Positions 28,487 through 38,564 of a stretch of 64,000 nt of DNA are shown here, in pieces. Position numbers and translations under genes: made by a program. How positions within the stretch are numbered: position 1 is the stretch's first letter; every line of letters starts with the position of its first letter. This DNA is from Lasiosphaeria ovina (Eukaryota; Ascomycota; Sordariomycetes; Sordariales; Lasiosphaeriaceae). The notes beneath the pieces are model-generated. The model ran no database searches, was not told the origin of the DNA, and worked only from the letters and a program-made list of their open reading frames with translations. The stretch covers positions 558,001 through 622,000 of the forward strand of contig JAULSN010000009.1 of NCBI GenBank assembly GCA_033439765.1. The letters are read 5' to 3'.

Positions 28487-31400
28487 CTATTCTATAGTTT
28501 ATTTATACCCGGAGGATAATAATTTCTAACGGATCCCTAGGAGCTTTACTAATTCGTTTATAAATTTAGAAATAAATTAAGGACCTCGATCGTTAATAAC
28601 TTTAGAAGGTAACCCGAATATATAATATAGTCCCTTATAATATATACGGGCGACCTTAATTACCGTAATAGTAGAATAATATAGTATATATTAAGAGGCT
28701 TTACTTAAGCGATTAATAATTATAAAGAGGTTATTATACCCGTATTTATCCTTTAGTAGAGACTTAAAGTTAATAACTAATCCGCTCTAGATTCCCTAGG
28801 GTAGTAGAATTAGGTATAATAGACCGGGAGTCTTATCTCGTAAGACTTTAGCGGACTTATATTTATAGTTAATAACGAATCTATTTATATTAGTACTTAA
28901 ACCCGCTTATTAGTAGAGTTCCTTTAATATTTTCCGTATCTTATTCCTTCTAAGGTAAGTTAAGGGAAGTTAAGAATATATTTTATTAATAATTCAAGTA
29001 TATAATTACGTTATATTTAGTACGACGAGCCTATTATTCCTAAGGAGGAGGCCGTTACGAGTTATTAATAGCTAGTTACCTTCCTAATCTTTAAGTACCT
29101 TTATATAATAGACCGATAGGGAATCGTCGGATTTATTAGCTTCAAGTAGCTTATTAAGGAGTTTATACCCCGAAGATAATAGTACTTCTAAGATTAGAGT
29201 TATTAATAGCGTTACCTCTATTATTAATAAGTACTCCGTCGTCTTTACTAGTACGTTATTATAATCTTACTAAAATATCTAAATAGTACGATTGGCGTCT
29301 TATTATTCCTTTTAAGTCTTTAGCTCGTAAGAGCGTCGGGTTAGGGCGTTTACCGTAGCGTTTAGTACTCCTAGATAATAGAATATTCAGAAGTAGAAAC
29401 TAGTAAGTTCTTCTACCTAATTAGCCTACCTTATATTAAGCTATTATTTAATTATAAAGTACTTAAGTATATTATTATCCGAGAAGATAATAAATAGCTC
29501 TTCGTACTATAGGCCTATTAGCTCGCTCTACTAATATTAGAGAGATTGGATAATCGCTAGTAACTCCTTATTATAAATAAAGTAGTTAAGTTCGGCCCCT
29601 TTTATTATTTTAGAATAAAAGGCTACCGGGTATTATTCGTCTTTATATTTCTAGTTTAAGACTCTAGTAATTACCCCTCTTAAGGAGTCGGTTTTAATAC
29701 GGGTTTCCCAACCGTATTCGAAGTACTTTAGGACTAGTACTAATATTAAACGGGCTTTTAACTCGTCGAAGGCTAGTTAATAATTATCGTTCTATCTAAA
29801 TACTTCCCCTTTCTTTATTAGAGCTACTAGTAGCTTTATAACCTAACTATAGTTACGAACGAATCGGCGGTAGAAGTTATAGAATCCGAGGAAGGATTAT
29901 ACTCCCCTTAGATCGTTCGGCTCTAGCTAGTCTCGTATAATATCCGTTTTAGAGGGATCGACTAATACTCTATTAATTCTAATAATAAAGCCTAGGTACT
30001 TAGTTTCCTTTATATAGAATTCGTACTTATTAATATCGGCTTATAGGCCGGCCTCCCGTAGTCGTTATAGGATAAGTCGTATATAACGGACGTACTCTTC
30101 CTTAGAGTCTAAATAGACTAAGATATTATCGAGATAAGCGTTATAGAAGTCGTTAAGGTAATTTATTAAAAAGTTATTAATAAAACGTTAAAATATTACT
30201 AAACTATTAATAAGGCTAAAGGGTATAACCTTATAGCTAAAGGTTCCGTAACGGGTATAAAATATTATTAATTACTTATTATTTAGGTATATACGGATTC
30301 TATAAAATACTTAGCGGATATCGATCTTTATAAAGATATAGGTCTTACTAATATAACCAAGTATCTCGTTAATTAGAGATAAAGGTATTCGGTCTTTTTC
30401 TATTAAGGCGTTTAGCTTACGATAATTTATATAGAAGCGTAGGCTACCGTTACCCTTTTTAATAAAGAGGATAGGGGCGGCCTATAGCGTACTACTTATT
30501 TAGATAAAACCTTTTCTAAGGGTATTAATAATATATTCCTAATATACCTGTTGAAGTGTGGCTAGTTACTGAGGCAATAAGGTCCCTATAGGGCCCTGGG
30601 CTATAGGGCACCATAGTGGCTGTGTTGATGTTGTGAGCGTTATGGTTATTGTGGGGGTGCTGAAGGCGCTATACCGAGATTGTTTAGATAGCCCCACAGC
30701 ACCCTCTCGAACCTTCTATAGGTCTAGGAGTACCGTGGTCCATAGGGCCGCTTACGCGGCCTGTGGGCCCTTAGAACCTTCTAGAGGGCCTACCTTAGGT
30801 CTATATAGACCTGTCCTTTCCCTTAGATAGATTTCCTTTCAAGCAAGCAAGCCTCTTGTTATGAGTATAAAAGAAAGCAACAAGTAAGCACTGCACTCAC
30901 CACTCTTTGTACTATACTTCTTCTATAATACAACTCCTCTCTATCTTCTTCAGCACCCACAGTTGGTCCCGAAGACCCTGACTGCAGGGCAGAGTCCCCT
31001 ACAGCCTACGAGGTAGACTGCTAAGCAGAGTCCTCACAGTCTGAGTGGCAGGCCTGTAGCAGAGTTCTACAGACCTGTAGTCAGTCAGCCTGCTTCCCTC
31101 AGTGCCTTACAGAAGCACTATTATATCGGACCGTAGGGCATAGCTCCCTATAGTCTACCCTACACTTGATCGACCTACCCTGCACTTGGTTTCTGGCATA
31201 CGCTACACGCCTTACTTTCGCTGCGCCTGCTGCCCTGCGCACCCTGTATAGGTGCTGAGTTCAGGCCTATACAGGAACGTAGTTCAACAATACCTCTAGT
31301 TCCTTAAGAGATATCTTATATAATAAGCTATATCTTAGGTCCTCTAGCTTCTTCTTAAGTAATAACCTAATTCAGTAGTTAACTAAGTCGTATTAAGGTA

Positions 31401-31890
31401 TAAGGATATCTAATTAAACTTTATTAAAGATATCTAAGAAGTCGTAGTATAGGGATAGTAATTCGGCGATGATTTTTTTATATAATATATTATCGTCTTC
31501 TTCTAAACCGGTAGTTTTAAGTTTATTAATTCGCTTATCGAGCTCGTTAAGAGTTATAACTTCGACTTATTCCCCTTTATATAAGAGTTAGAAGGCCGTT
31601 TTACTTAGTATAGCTATTTCGGTAAGGCGCTCTCGGTACTAGCTAATCCTATCGCGTTATATATAATAAGGACCTCGCGCGTCCCGTTTAGGGTATAAGG
31701 GCTTCTTCTTCTATTCTTCGGGTTCTAGTTTCCCTAGCTACTCCTTGTACGATAGATTAAGTTCTCTCTCTATACGGTTATATTCTCGCTTAGTACGATT
31801 ACCGTTAACTTATCGTACTAACCTCTAGAGGAGGGTAGGTCTAAAACTCGGAGTAGCTCTTATCGGGGTGAGTTCTTCCTTAAGAGCAAC
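28487..31890 (-). pseudogene. Inverted pol fragment of gypsy family A
   Basis: Reverse complement of roughly 24,595-27,246 of the neighbouring element: for example GTTATTATACCCGTATTTAT near 28,730 mirrors 26,975-27,000, and 31,830-31,888 mirrors 24,597-24,660. It covers the end of gag through the integrase core on the minus strand. Independently RIP-mutated: many sites differ but only by transitions. No LTR of its own. Interrupted by a solo LTR at 30,549-31,289. With the plus-strand copy it makes a ~2.65-kb inverted repeat separated by about 1.2 kb. Confidence 0.85.
30549..31289. mobile_element. Solo LTR, 741 bp, with ATACC target duplication
   Basis: Starts TGTTGAAGTGTGG and ends GTAGTTCAACA. 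ATACC flanks both sides (30,544-30,548 and 31,290-31,294). The inverted pol sequence reads through if it is removed. A TATA-like GAGTATAAAAG lies at about 30,862. CpA is abundant, so it is not RIP-affected, in sharp contrast to its surroundings. The right half holds direct repeats around GCAGAGTCC/TACAG (30,985-31,090). The short reading frames in it are not credible genes. Confidence 0.9.
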
Positions 31891-31899
31891 ATCGTAGGG

Positions 31900-33791
31900 C
31901 AATTCGAAGAAGGGCAAATCCAATGATAAGCCCAAGCTCAATTACAGGACCACCCGCCAGACGGCAAGATCCACCGGGTGCACCGAGACTGCATTTTCCC
32001 TAGAGTGTGGTCTGTCACGCCCGAAGGCCTTCTAGAAGCTGGGGATTACTGTCACGGCCCAGAGGAAGCTGTACGAGAAAGCCATGTCAGGAGGATCGAA
32101 AAAAGGGGCCCCCATAGTACAGGAGCACTTAGTCGATGGAAGACGCCCTGGCAGGCCCACCAAGATTACACTGCGCACGAAGAAAGCCCGCAAGGCGGTA
32201 ATTTGTAATTTGCAAGAATTCCACCACAAGGACCTTTCCCACTTGGAAGATCGCTGCTTCCTTGAGAAGACAGGGCATTATTGTGTGCCGTAGGACTGTA
32301 TTGAAGACACTTGCCCTAATAGAGTATAAAAACCTCAATCTTTCTACCAAACGGGCTTAATAGAGGCCAACAAGAAGTCCCGGTATATTTACTACGTCAG
32401 GGCCTTTGCTATAGGGTAGAAGGAATATATCAGGAAGGACTTCAGCGATAAGACTACCGTCTGCCTAGGCATGATGCGGGAAAAAGAGGTGCCTGGAGGC
32501 TTTCCAAAGTAGCCTTTCATCGTCAGGTTACCCGGCTTCGTTGGAAAGTAAAGATGGAGTTCATAATCTGGGGCGCCATTTCCCGGGTTTCCAAAAGCCC
32601 TCTCTTCTCCTAGAAGCCCGAGTCTATAGTACAGAAGAAGGCCTATGACCAGGAAATAGATAAGTGGAACAAGGCACACGAAGGAGAGCATAGGGAGCTC
32701 TGGGAAAAAGAGACCAAGGCCCGGCGGGATGCTATACCAAGGACCCCCGGTATAAAGAAGACAACTACCTACAGTACCAGGAGCTTGACAGAGCCGAACA
32801 CGTTCGGGGAAGGCCGCCGCGTAATACTACTACTACCTCTACAGCCGAGCCAAACGCTTCGCGGGTCTCGACGACTCAGCCGGGCAGGCAGTCAGTCCGG
32901 GCTCAGGCCTTCCACTCGATGGACTCCCTCACAGTAGGAGGGTAGTACTCTTACCGACGACGATGTTTTCAAGCGCAGCGAGCAGCCCGCCGCAGGCGCC
33001 CCCGGAGGGCCGCCGGAGGCAAAAAAAGAAAGAAAAAAAGAAATAAACCACCACGGCACGGGAACAGGACAAAGACTCACAAAAGGGGACTTTGCTTTTC
33101 TCTCGCATACACACAATTTTTGTTCTTCCTTTTTGCCTCTGCCTTTGCCTCCGGCGGCCCTCCGGGGGCGCCTGCGGCGGGCTGCTCGCTGCGCTCGAAA
33201 GTGCCCGAAGCCAAAATAGAAGCATACCGAGGCCAACGGAGCAATGGTCCGGAAAGGAAAGGGAGGCATAGACAGACTAGATCCGGTGCAGGCACAAAGT
33301 CCTAGAGCCAGTCTTCCTTCCTTACATGCAGACCCTCCCTGGCTACAAAGCTCAACAAGACAACGCAGCGGCCCACAATTGCAAGTAGAATAAGGACTTC
33401 TTTCCTGATCACGGCGGCATCGAGGTGGAAAAGTGGCCGCCAAACTCACTAGATCTCTCCCCTATTGAGCCTCTTTGGGGTAATTAAAAGACCAAAATAA
33501 CGGCTAACGGGCCCTCACAAAGTCTCAAAGGCGAAGGACAAGTGGTCAATCTGCTGGGAGGAAGTACCGTAGCGGCTAATCAGGCGGTATTATAGAAGAA
33601 CGTAGGAAAACACGAAGTGGGTGGTGTTTTTGAGGGGGGCAACAACTACAAGGAGGGCAAGCCAGCCCCTGAAAATTGGGATGCAAAAGAAGGTAAACTG
33701 GGACCTTGACGTGCTCGAAGATGCAGACATGCCAGAGCCTCTGACAGAGGAAAAATTGAGTGACGAAGATGGAGAGGACGAAGACGAGTAG
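31900..33791 (+). pseudogene. Tc1/mariner transposase, frameshifted, carrying a MITE
   Basis: N-terminal HTH with GRRPGRPTKIT near 32,140; ADAxRR-type linker region (NKKSRYIYYVRAFA) near 32,370; first catalytic region near 32,430-32,480 (DKTTVCLG); then FIIWGAISRVSK and a KPE...KAYDQEIDKWNKAHEGEH insert typical of fungal Tc1-like enzymes. After the MITE (32,967-33,200) it resumes with RKGKGGID, QQDNAAAHNC holding the second Asp, and WPPNSLDLSPIEPLWG with the last acidic residue. It ends with an acidic tail EPLTEEKLSDEDGEDEDE and TAG at 33,789. Multiple stops and frameshifts. Begins at the edge of the inverted pol fragment. Confidence 0.8.
32967..33200. mobile_element. MITE-like element with 57-bp GC-rich terminal inverted repeats
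   Basis: Left arm 32,967-33,023 and right arm 33,144-33,200 are near-perfect inverted repeats (TTTCAAGCGCAGCGAGCAGC... versus TTTCGAGCGCAGCGAGCAGC). Both run through CCGCCGCAGG, CGCCCCCGGAGGGC and CGCCGGAGGCAAA. The 120-bp centre is purine-rich then pyrimidine-rich. It interrupts the Tc1 transposase, which resumes on the far side. A 2-bp GT may be the target duplication. A related single arm is at 8838-8892. No coding capacity. Confidence 0.75.
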
Positions 33792-33940
33792 ATTGATTAT
33801 TTTTGCAGCTGGATTGGACCTATTTTGAAGTAGTTGTGGTTGTTTGGAATGCTACCTCTTTCTTCCTTTGACCTTTGTTGTGGCTCAGGGTGGGTGGCCG
33901 TGCACTGTGGCTATGTGGATCTGGCGCGCTGGCCAAGCCC

Positions 33941-33984
33941 GTGCGTACTTGAGGAGGATCGGGCTTGCAGAGACTTCGCTGCGG
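33941..33984 (+). repeat. ~45-bp dispersed repeat, copy 1
   Basis: GTGCGTAC, then GAGGAGGATCGGGCTTGCAG and AGACTTCGCTG. A close copy is at 36,555-36,601, where it reads GGGCTCGCAGAGACTTCGCTG. Origin unknown. Confidence 0.75.
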
Positions 33985-34092
33985 GCTGCTGCACACAATA
34001 ACCACCTAACCTTTGTTGCCTCTGCCACTCTCGACACTCTTGTCCCAAAAACCCTTACGCACAGGCTCTCGTCGATCTTGAGCGGCTGGAGC

Positions 34093-34155
34093 ATGGATCG
34101 CCATCCACGCCCCCTCGCCCTCCCCCGTCGCTGCCAACTTTACCATAGCCCTCTG
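34093..34155 (+). repeat. ~50-bp dispersed repeat, copy 2
   Basis: Matches 11,717-11,767 (ATGGATCGCCATCCACG..., CGTCGCTGCCAACTTT, CCATAGCCCTCTG). Confidence 0.7.
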
Positions 34156-34329
34156 AGTCTGACCGACAACGGGCTATCTCGACTTTTGCTTCACGGGACA
34201 GAATAAGCCAGACAACGAAAAAAAAATATTATCGAACACACCCACTTCGGCACAAACCGCATCACAGCGGGGAATGGAAATTGAGTCTCTGCGATAGCGC
34301 TCTAAAGCGTTTTCCTCCTTCTCAGCGAC

Positions 34330-34740
34330 AGACAACTGCGGGACTCGTGCCCGTGAAAAAAAGAAAGAGAAATGCATGCTAATATCAATGCGCGTTCTTG
34401 TTCCCACCCCCATTCTCAATTTTCCATTCCCAATCCCCTGGTGTACTGGACACAATGCGTAGGTAGGTAGGGTGGATACTATGGGCCAATGCCATGCCCG
34501 TGAAAAAAAGAAGGCAAAAAAAGAAAGCAAGCAAGCAAGCAAAAAAACGATGTCAATGCCAATGCCAATGCCCGCTCTCAATCCCATCCCCCAATTCTCG
34601 ACTCCCCGTTCCCACTTCACTGGGTGGGTGTTCTTCCTCTGCTCTGTCGCTTTCTCCGTATCTGCATCAACTTCCAACTGTTTGCCCATGCCCTGCCCAT
34701 GCCCATACCAATGCCCCCCCCCCCGGCCCTGCTGTGTTAT
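34330..34740. repeat. Degenerate repeated A-rich/CCCATTCTC modules
   Basis: TGCCCGTGAAAAAAAGAA occurs at about 34,348 and 34,495, each followed by CAATGC-rich and CCCATTCTCAATT/CCCCAATTCTC-like sequence. CAATGC and AAGC microrepeats occur at 34,520-34,575 and CCATGCCC repeats at 34,685-34,715. No supported gene. Confidence 0.5.
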
Positions 34741-34757
34741 GTCCTGTCGTGGATAAA

Positions 34758-34970
34758 TTAATCCCAGCCGATGTCGTCATCGTCCATGTCCATGGCGCCG
34801 GGATCGACCATGTTCAACACTAGCCCCTTTATGGGCTCCACAAGAGTGGCGATAACCGCGGCGCCGCGGAAGGTAGCCGCAGTTGCGGCGGCAGGGGGGG
34901 CCACGACTGGGGCCGGAGGGGGAACTGGGCGGCAAGACGGGTGGTGCCGCCACCGCGGGAGCAAGAGCAA
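34758..34970 (-). pseudogene. Unrecognised acidic C-terminal tail
   Basis: The minus strand reads AATAATFRGAAVIATLVEPI, then LNMVDPGAMDMDDDDIGWD and a stop. The composition change from Ala/Pro-rich to an acidic tail ending in Trp-Asp looks like a real protein C-terminus, but upstream text shifts frame (another frame is open to 35,283). No family recognised. Confidence 0.35.
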
Positions 34971-35257
34971 AACCTTCTACAACAGCGTGCGCGACGACGG
35001 CCGCGCGGGTGCCGAACGCGCGCTTGGTTTCCTGCGCGCGCTGCTGCTGCTTGCGCAAGCGGCTGCGGGGGTCGTCCCCTAACGAAATGTCCAGAGAGGG
35101 CAACCGGGTGCGGGAATGGTTTCGTCCGTCGACGAGAAGGCTCGTTGTCGAGGACAGGACTGTGCCCGTTGTCGTGGACGGGATTCCGCAGACGAACCTT
35201 CGTTTAGCCAACAACGCTGCCAATCGTTCTGACGAAAAGGGATTACGCTTCTGCTGA
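34883..35257 (+). pseudogene. Ser/Pro/Arg-rich family, member 3 (partial)
   Basis: From about 35,055 the frame reads KRLRGSSPNEMSREGNRVRE, then WFRPSTRRLVVEDRTVPVVV and DGIPQTNLRL. It holds blocks shared with member 1 (KRLRGSSP, REWFRPSTRR, VPVVVDGI.QT) and the SSPxEMSRE block shared with member 2, bridging the two. The N-terminal VFRGR...WSPQDLLPLIP block is missing; the first ~55 codons come from an unrelated GC-rich sequence. Confidence 0.5.
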
Positions 35258-35434
35258 ATCCTTGCCCGATCGATACCTCTCAATCTATTTTTAACCGGAG
35301 CTGACGATCCGTTGCAATAGGTCCGGGTTGGGACAATAACAAGCTATTTCTCCGCAACTCGGTCTCGGTCAACTCGCCACTCTTTTAATTAGAGTCTTCC
35401 CTCACCGGGCCTCCATTCAGGTCTACTCCCAAAG

Positions 35435-36265
35435 CCGTCAACTGGAACTTTAATATCAGGAAGAAGGAATACGACTGGATCAGGCCTGAGCTTACCTTCA
35501 ACGTCGATAAGGCCGGCATTATGGCGGGCTTTGGTGAGTAAATAATACCTAGCTATATTATCTATTACTCATACTATATAGGGCTTGATTCAATTGGTAC
35601 TAGGTCCGACGGGCCAATCAAGCCGTTCGACAGAGGTGCAGACGGATGCTGCCGGGCCGAAAGCGCCGGACTCATTGTTTTCAAGTCCCTCAAACACGCC
35701 CAAGCAGACGGCGACCGCATCGTGGCTGTTATTCCTGGAGCTGCCGTAAACCAGAGCGGCCTGTCCCGCAGTCTCACCGTCCCCGACTCCAATGCGCAGT
35801 CTCAGCTATATTCGCTCTGTGCTGAAACAAGCCTGCATCAGCCCAGACCAAGTCACGTTTGTCGAGGCCCGCGGCACAGGCACACAGGCTGGCGATCCCC
35901 TCGAAATATTGAGCCTCCGATCCGTCTTTGGGAGTCCCACAAGAGCCGTTCCATTGCACATTGGCTCAATCAAGGGAATCTTTGGTCACTGCGGGACTGC
36001 CGCCGGAGTGGCTGGTCTGCTGGAAGTCATCTGCATGCTTGAGCATCGGAGCATACCGCCCTAGGCCAGCTACAAAACTTGGAACCCAAAGATGCCAGCC
36101 ATCGAGCCTGGTAGTATTATCATCTGCAAGACCTTGACGACTTGGGACGCCCCCGTCTGCGCCGCCCTCGTCAACTCATCCGGCGCCGCTGGTTCGAATG
36201 CCGCAGTCCTGTTCTGCGAGGCTCCAGCGGTATCGTCAAAGGATTATTCGCAGCCGGGATCGGGT
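35435..36265 (+). pseudogene. Polyketide synthase ketosynthase fragment (C-terminal part)
   Basis: Exon text VDKAGIMAGFG ends at a GTGAGT donor (35,534); a ~48-base intron with a TTACTCAT branch-like site ends TATAG before GLDSIGTRSDGPIKPFDRGA, DGCCRAESAGLIVFKSL and DRIVAVIPGAAVNQSG. After a one-base frame change come TFVEARGTGTQAGDPLE, with the first catalytic His changed (EAHGTGT to EARGTGT), and HIGSIKGIFGHCGTAAGVAG, where the second His block is kept. A TAG follows IPP at 36,061, then ALVNSSGAAGSNAAVLFCEAP in frame. Clearly nonfunctional. Confidence 0.85.
35534..35581 (+). other. Intron in the PKS fragment
   Basis: GTGAGTAAATAATACC... to ...CATACTATATAG joins MAGFG to GLDSIG. Size and signals are typical for filamentous fungi, which supports the eukaryotic fungal origin. 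Exact reading phase is not certain because the flanks are damaged. Confidence 0.6.
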
Positions 36266-36289
36266 ATGAAGCAGCCCATCAATACAGTA

Positions 36290-36446
36290 GATACGGCAAC
36301 GGGGCTATGACGATGGTGAGGGCGGCGGGGATGGTGAGGGCGCGGTGGGGGCCGAGGTTCTCGTATATGGGCACCGAGGCGGGCAGGATGGCGCCCGATA
36401 CGACGTAGCGCGTGCAGGCGATGAAGGCGAGTGTCATGGCCGTTCA
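36290..36446 (-). pseudogene. MFS transporter C-terminal fragment
   Basis: The minus strand reads TAMTLAFIACTRYVVSGAIL, then PASVPIYENLGPHRALTIPA and ALTIVIAPLPYLLY. This matches the last transmembrane helices and the ASVPxYENLG loop of drug:H+ antiporter family MFS proteins. Convergent with the PKS fragment and overlapping its degraded tail. Such transporters often accompany PKS genes in secondary-metabolite clusters. Only about 50 residues remain. Confidence 0.65.
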
Positions 36447-36554
36447 GGGACTTCAGGGGAAGGCGTCACGTAAGGGGCACGTAACCGGGGTTGATACCCG
36501 CTAAAGGGGTAGGGGGAGGACCACCAGGGTACAGGGACGCACGGACCCTCGGCC

Positions 36555-36601
36555 GTGCGTACATAGTAAGGAGGATCGGGCTCGCAGAGACTTCGCTGAG
36601 G
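36555..36601 (+). repeat. ~45-bp dispersed repeat, copy 2
   Basis: GTGCGTACATAGTAAGGAGGATCGGGCT... matches 33,941-33,984. It separates the MFS fragment from the Pth11-like fragment. Confidence 0.7.
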
Positions 36602-36639
36602 GCCAGTGATTAGTGAGTGTGTATGTTGCTAGGCGCGCG

Positions 36640-36790
36640 CATTAGGCCGCAGTTTCTTTTGGGGACCCCATCGTGATAATGAGCACACATCGAAGAATGC
36701 CCGCCATGGTCACAAAGGCACCTACAGAGAAGAGCAAAATGAGGCCCGCCTTTCTCAGAGGCTTCATTGACGACCGCCAAAGCATGGATT
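36640..36790 (-). pseudogene. Pth11/SAT4-like rhodopsin-domain membrane protein fragment
   Basis: The minus strand reads KPLRKAGLILLFSVGAFVTM, then AGILRCVLIITMGSP. It is the sixth-helix region of the fungal rhodopsin-domain family, where a basic PLR(K)K.GL.LLFS.G.FV..AGI.R pattern is characteristic. The upstream part to about 37,100 is open but degenerate. These proteins act as surface receptors. Assignment is by pattern only. Confidence 0.5.
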
Positions 36791-37249
36791 CCCGTCGAGA
36801 GTCTGCCGGCTGTCGTGTTCAAAGCCACGTGGGAGCATCCGGACTCGCAACCGCAATTGAGCCTGCCTTTTGCGTCTCGAGCAGGCGATTGACTGCACGG
36901 CGTAACACAACCCACGCACGAGCGGACCAGAGACGACCGCGCACGCGCGCGCGAACAGCCCGCCGAAAAGCCGTCTCTACCGGGTGCACTCTCTATGAAG
37001 ATTACATTGCCACGGTACGACATGGCAGCAATGGCGGCGGTATAACAATGGCCTCGGTGGCATCTTGTCAGAAAGACATATCCAAATCGGGTATGGTTCA
37101 TGGCAGGGCCCGCACAGGCCACTGTAATTAAACCACCTGTGACTAAACCACCTTTTCCACAGGGTCAGCAGAGGTCACCGGACCGGCCTCTCTTCTTCCT
37201 TACATCAATCAACACCGGCGAATACCCTCATTTTTGACTGCTTTTGCAT

Positions 37250-37280
37250 GCTAGAGGCTTCTGAGATTTATGAGCCCGGG
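37250..37280 (+). other. Copia-type primer-binding site and LTR end (candidate)
   Basis: GAGATTTATGAGCCCGGG resembles the half-tRNA-Met primer-binding site of fungal Ty1/copia elements and lies about 95 bp before the copia gag start at 37,369. The LTR itself was not delimited. Confidence 0.35.
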
Positions 37281-37368
37281 AGCTGCATCTTCAAAACACA
37301 GCGACAAGCATTTATTGAAGCCCTTATACCGACAGAGCAGTCCACGCGCGCATCGCACGAAAAACAAG

Positions 37369-38560
37369 ATGACAACGAAAGAAAAGACAGTCGCCCTCGA
37401 GGGCTCCGAAGAGTAGCACACATGGAACAAAACCTTCGTCGGTAAGGCAGTCGTCGCCGACCTTTGGACCCTCATCGACCCTACCTCGGAAGTCTGCGGC
37501 GATTTCCTACACAAGCCGAAGAAGCCCGCCATCACAGCGTTCTTGATGAGCAAGGAAGCCCGGAGACGGTATGACCTCGCCGCTGCAGCCGCTGCAAGAG
37601 CCTCCATCACGAGAGGCAACACCCCGGCGAACCCCGGTGTGCAGGACGAAATACAGGCCACCGCAACTGGGAATGCAGAGGACCCAAGCCCGGCCGCCTG
37701 CCTAGCGGACCTGAGCGAGAAGGACAATAAGGACAACAAGGTATACACACAGAGCCTCTCCCTGTACAACACAGATATGAAGGACTACGAAAACGAGCGC
37801 AGGGCAGTTGCGGCTCTCAAGGACCGGGTGCAGGAAACCGTCTCGGCACACCTGTACACTGTTGCATGCGTGCCTACCGAACCAATCAACAGGTGGCATG
37901 TATCCCTGAAGGCTCAAGCAAGCACCACATCGTCAAACGATGCCGGTAAGGCGAGGACCGAGTACAAGAAGGCAGTACACCCTCTCACGAAGCCCCCGAA
38001 GTCGTGGATGGCCTGGATCAACAATTGGCAGGAAGTCCTGCAGAAGGTAAAGACCAAGAAGGTTCCCGAGGCACAGGTACCGGTCACCTGGTATGATGAC
38101 TTCAAAGTGGCGATCAGAGAGGCAGGGTGGACTCATTGGTGCGCGACCTACCGCCTGATGAATCAGAAGAGCATTGATGCAGGGACCCTAAACTACATAG
38201 ACCTGGTAAATGCCTTCAACCGGGAAGTCAGGGCACAGGAGGCAACAAAGAAGCCATCACGGTTCACGAAAGGATCCTTCGGAGCAACATACGGCAATCA
38301 GAACACCGACCGCCCCGAAGAAGAGAAGGCATCGGGTCCCGCGAAGCGGAAATACACGGGGGACAGCCAGTCAGGCTGTAGGGTATGCGGAAACCCTCAC
38401 AACCTTGAAGGATGTTGGTACCTTTTCCCTGAGAAGGCATTCGCAAATGGAACCCCTCTCAGGAGCGTAGGGACAGGGCCGAGGCTGCCCTGAAAGCAGA
38501 TGAGCCCCTGAGGAAGGAAGTGCAAGCCCTGAAAAAGAAACACAAGGTCGATCAGCCTAC
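37369..38560 (+). pseudogene. Ty1/copia gag, second family
   Basis: ATG at 37,369 (MTTKEKTVALEGSEE), one in-frame TAG at 37,414 where Trp would fit, then open to 38,493. A helical body of about 230 residues is followed by a zinc-finger-like CRVCGNPHNLEGCWYLFPEK. Near 38,443 the frame shifts and continues as NPSQERRDRAEAALKADEPL and EVQALKKKHK. The text then fuses into a Zn2Cys6 sequence at about 38,565, so protease-RT are lost. The sequence differs from the gag at 13,405-14,562. Confidence 0.75.
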
Positions 38561-38564
38561 GACA

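Noticed and set aside
15600..28491. Target duplication for family A
   Set aside because: AACCT and CTATT do not match; no alternative LTR boundary gave a pair. Recorded as absent.
30633..30830. 65-codon ORF within the solo LTR
   Set aside because: Inside a repeat end with promoter-like sequence; no natural composition.
33119..33305. Short ORF with ASGGPPGAPAAGCSLR text
   Set aside because: It is a translation of the MITE arm; the same text appears at each arm in either direction.
36610..37131. Long overlapping ORFs on both strands (170 and 152 codons)
   Set aside because: Neither frame has a continuous protein pattern; only the Pth11-like segment in a third frame is recognisable.
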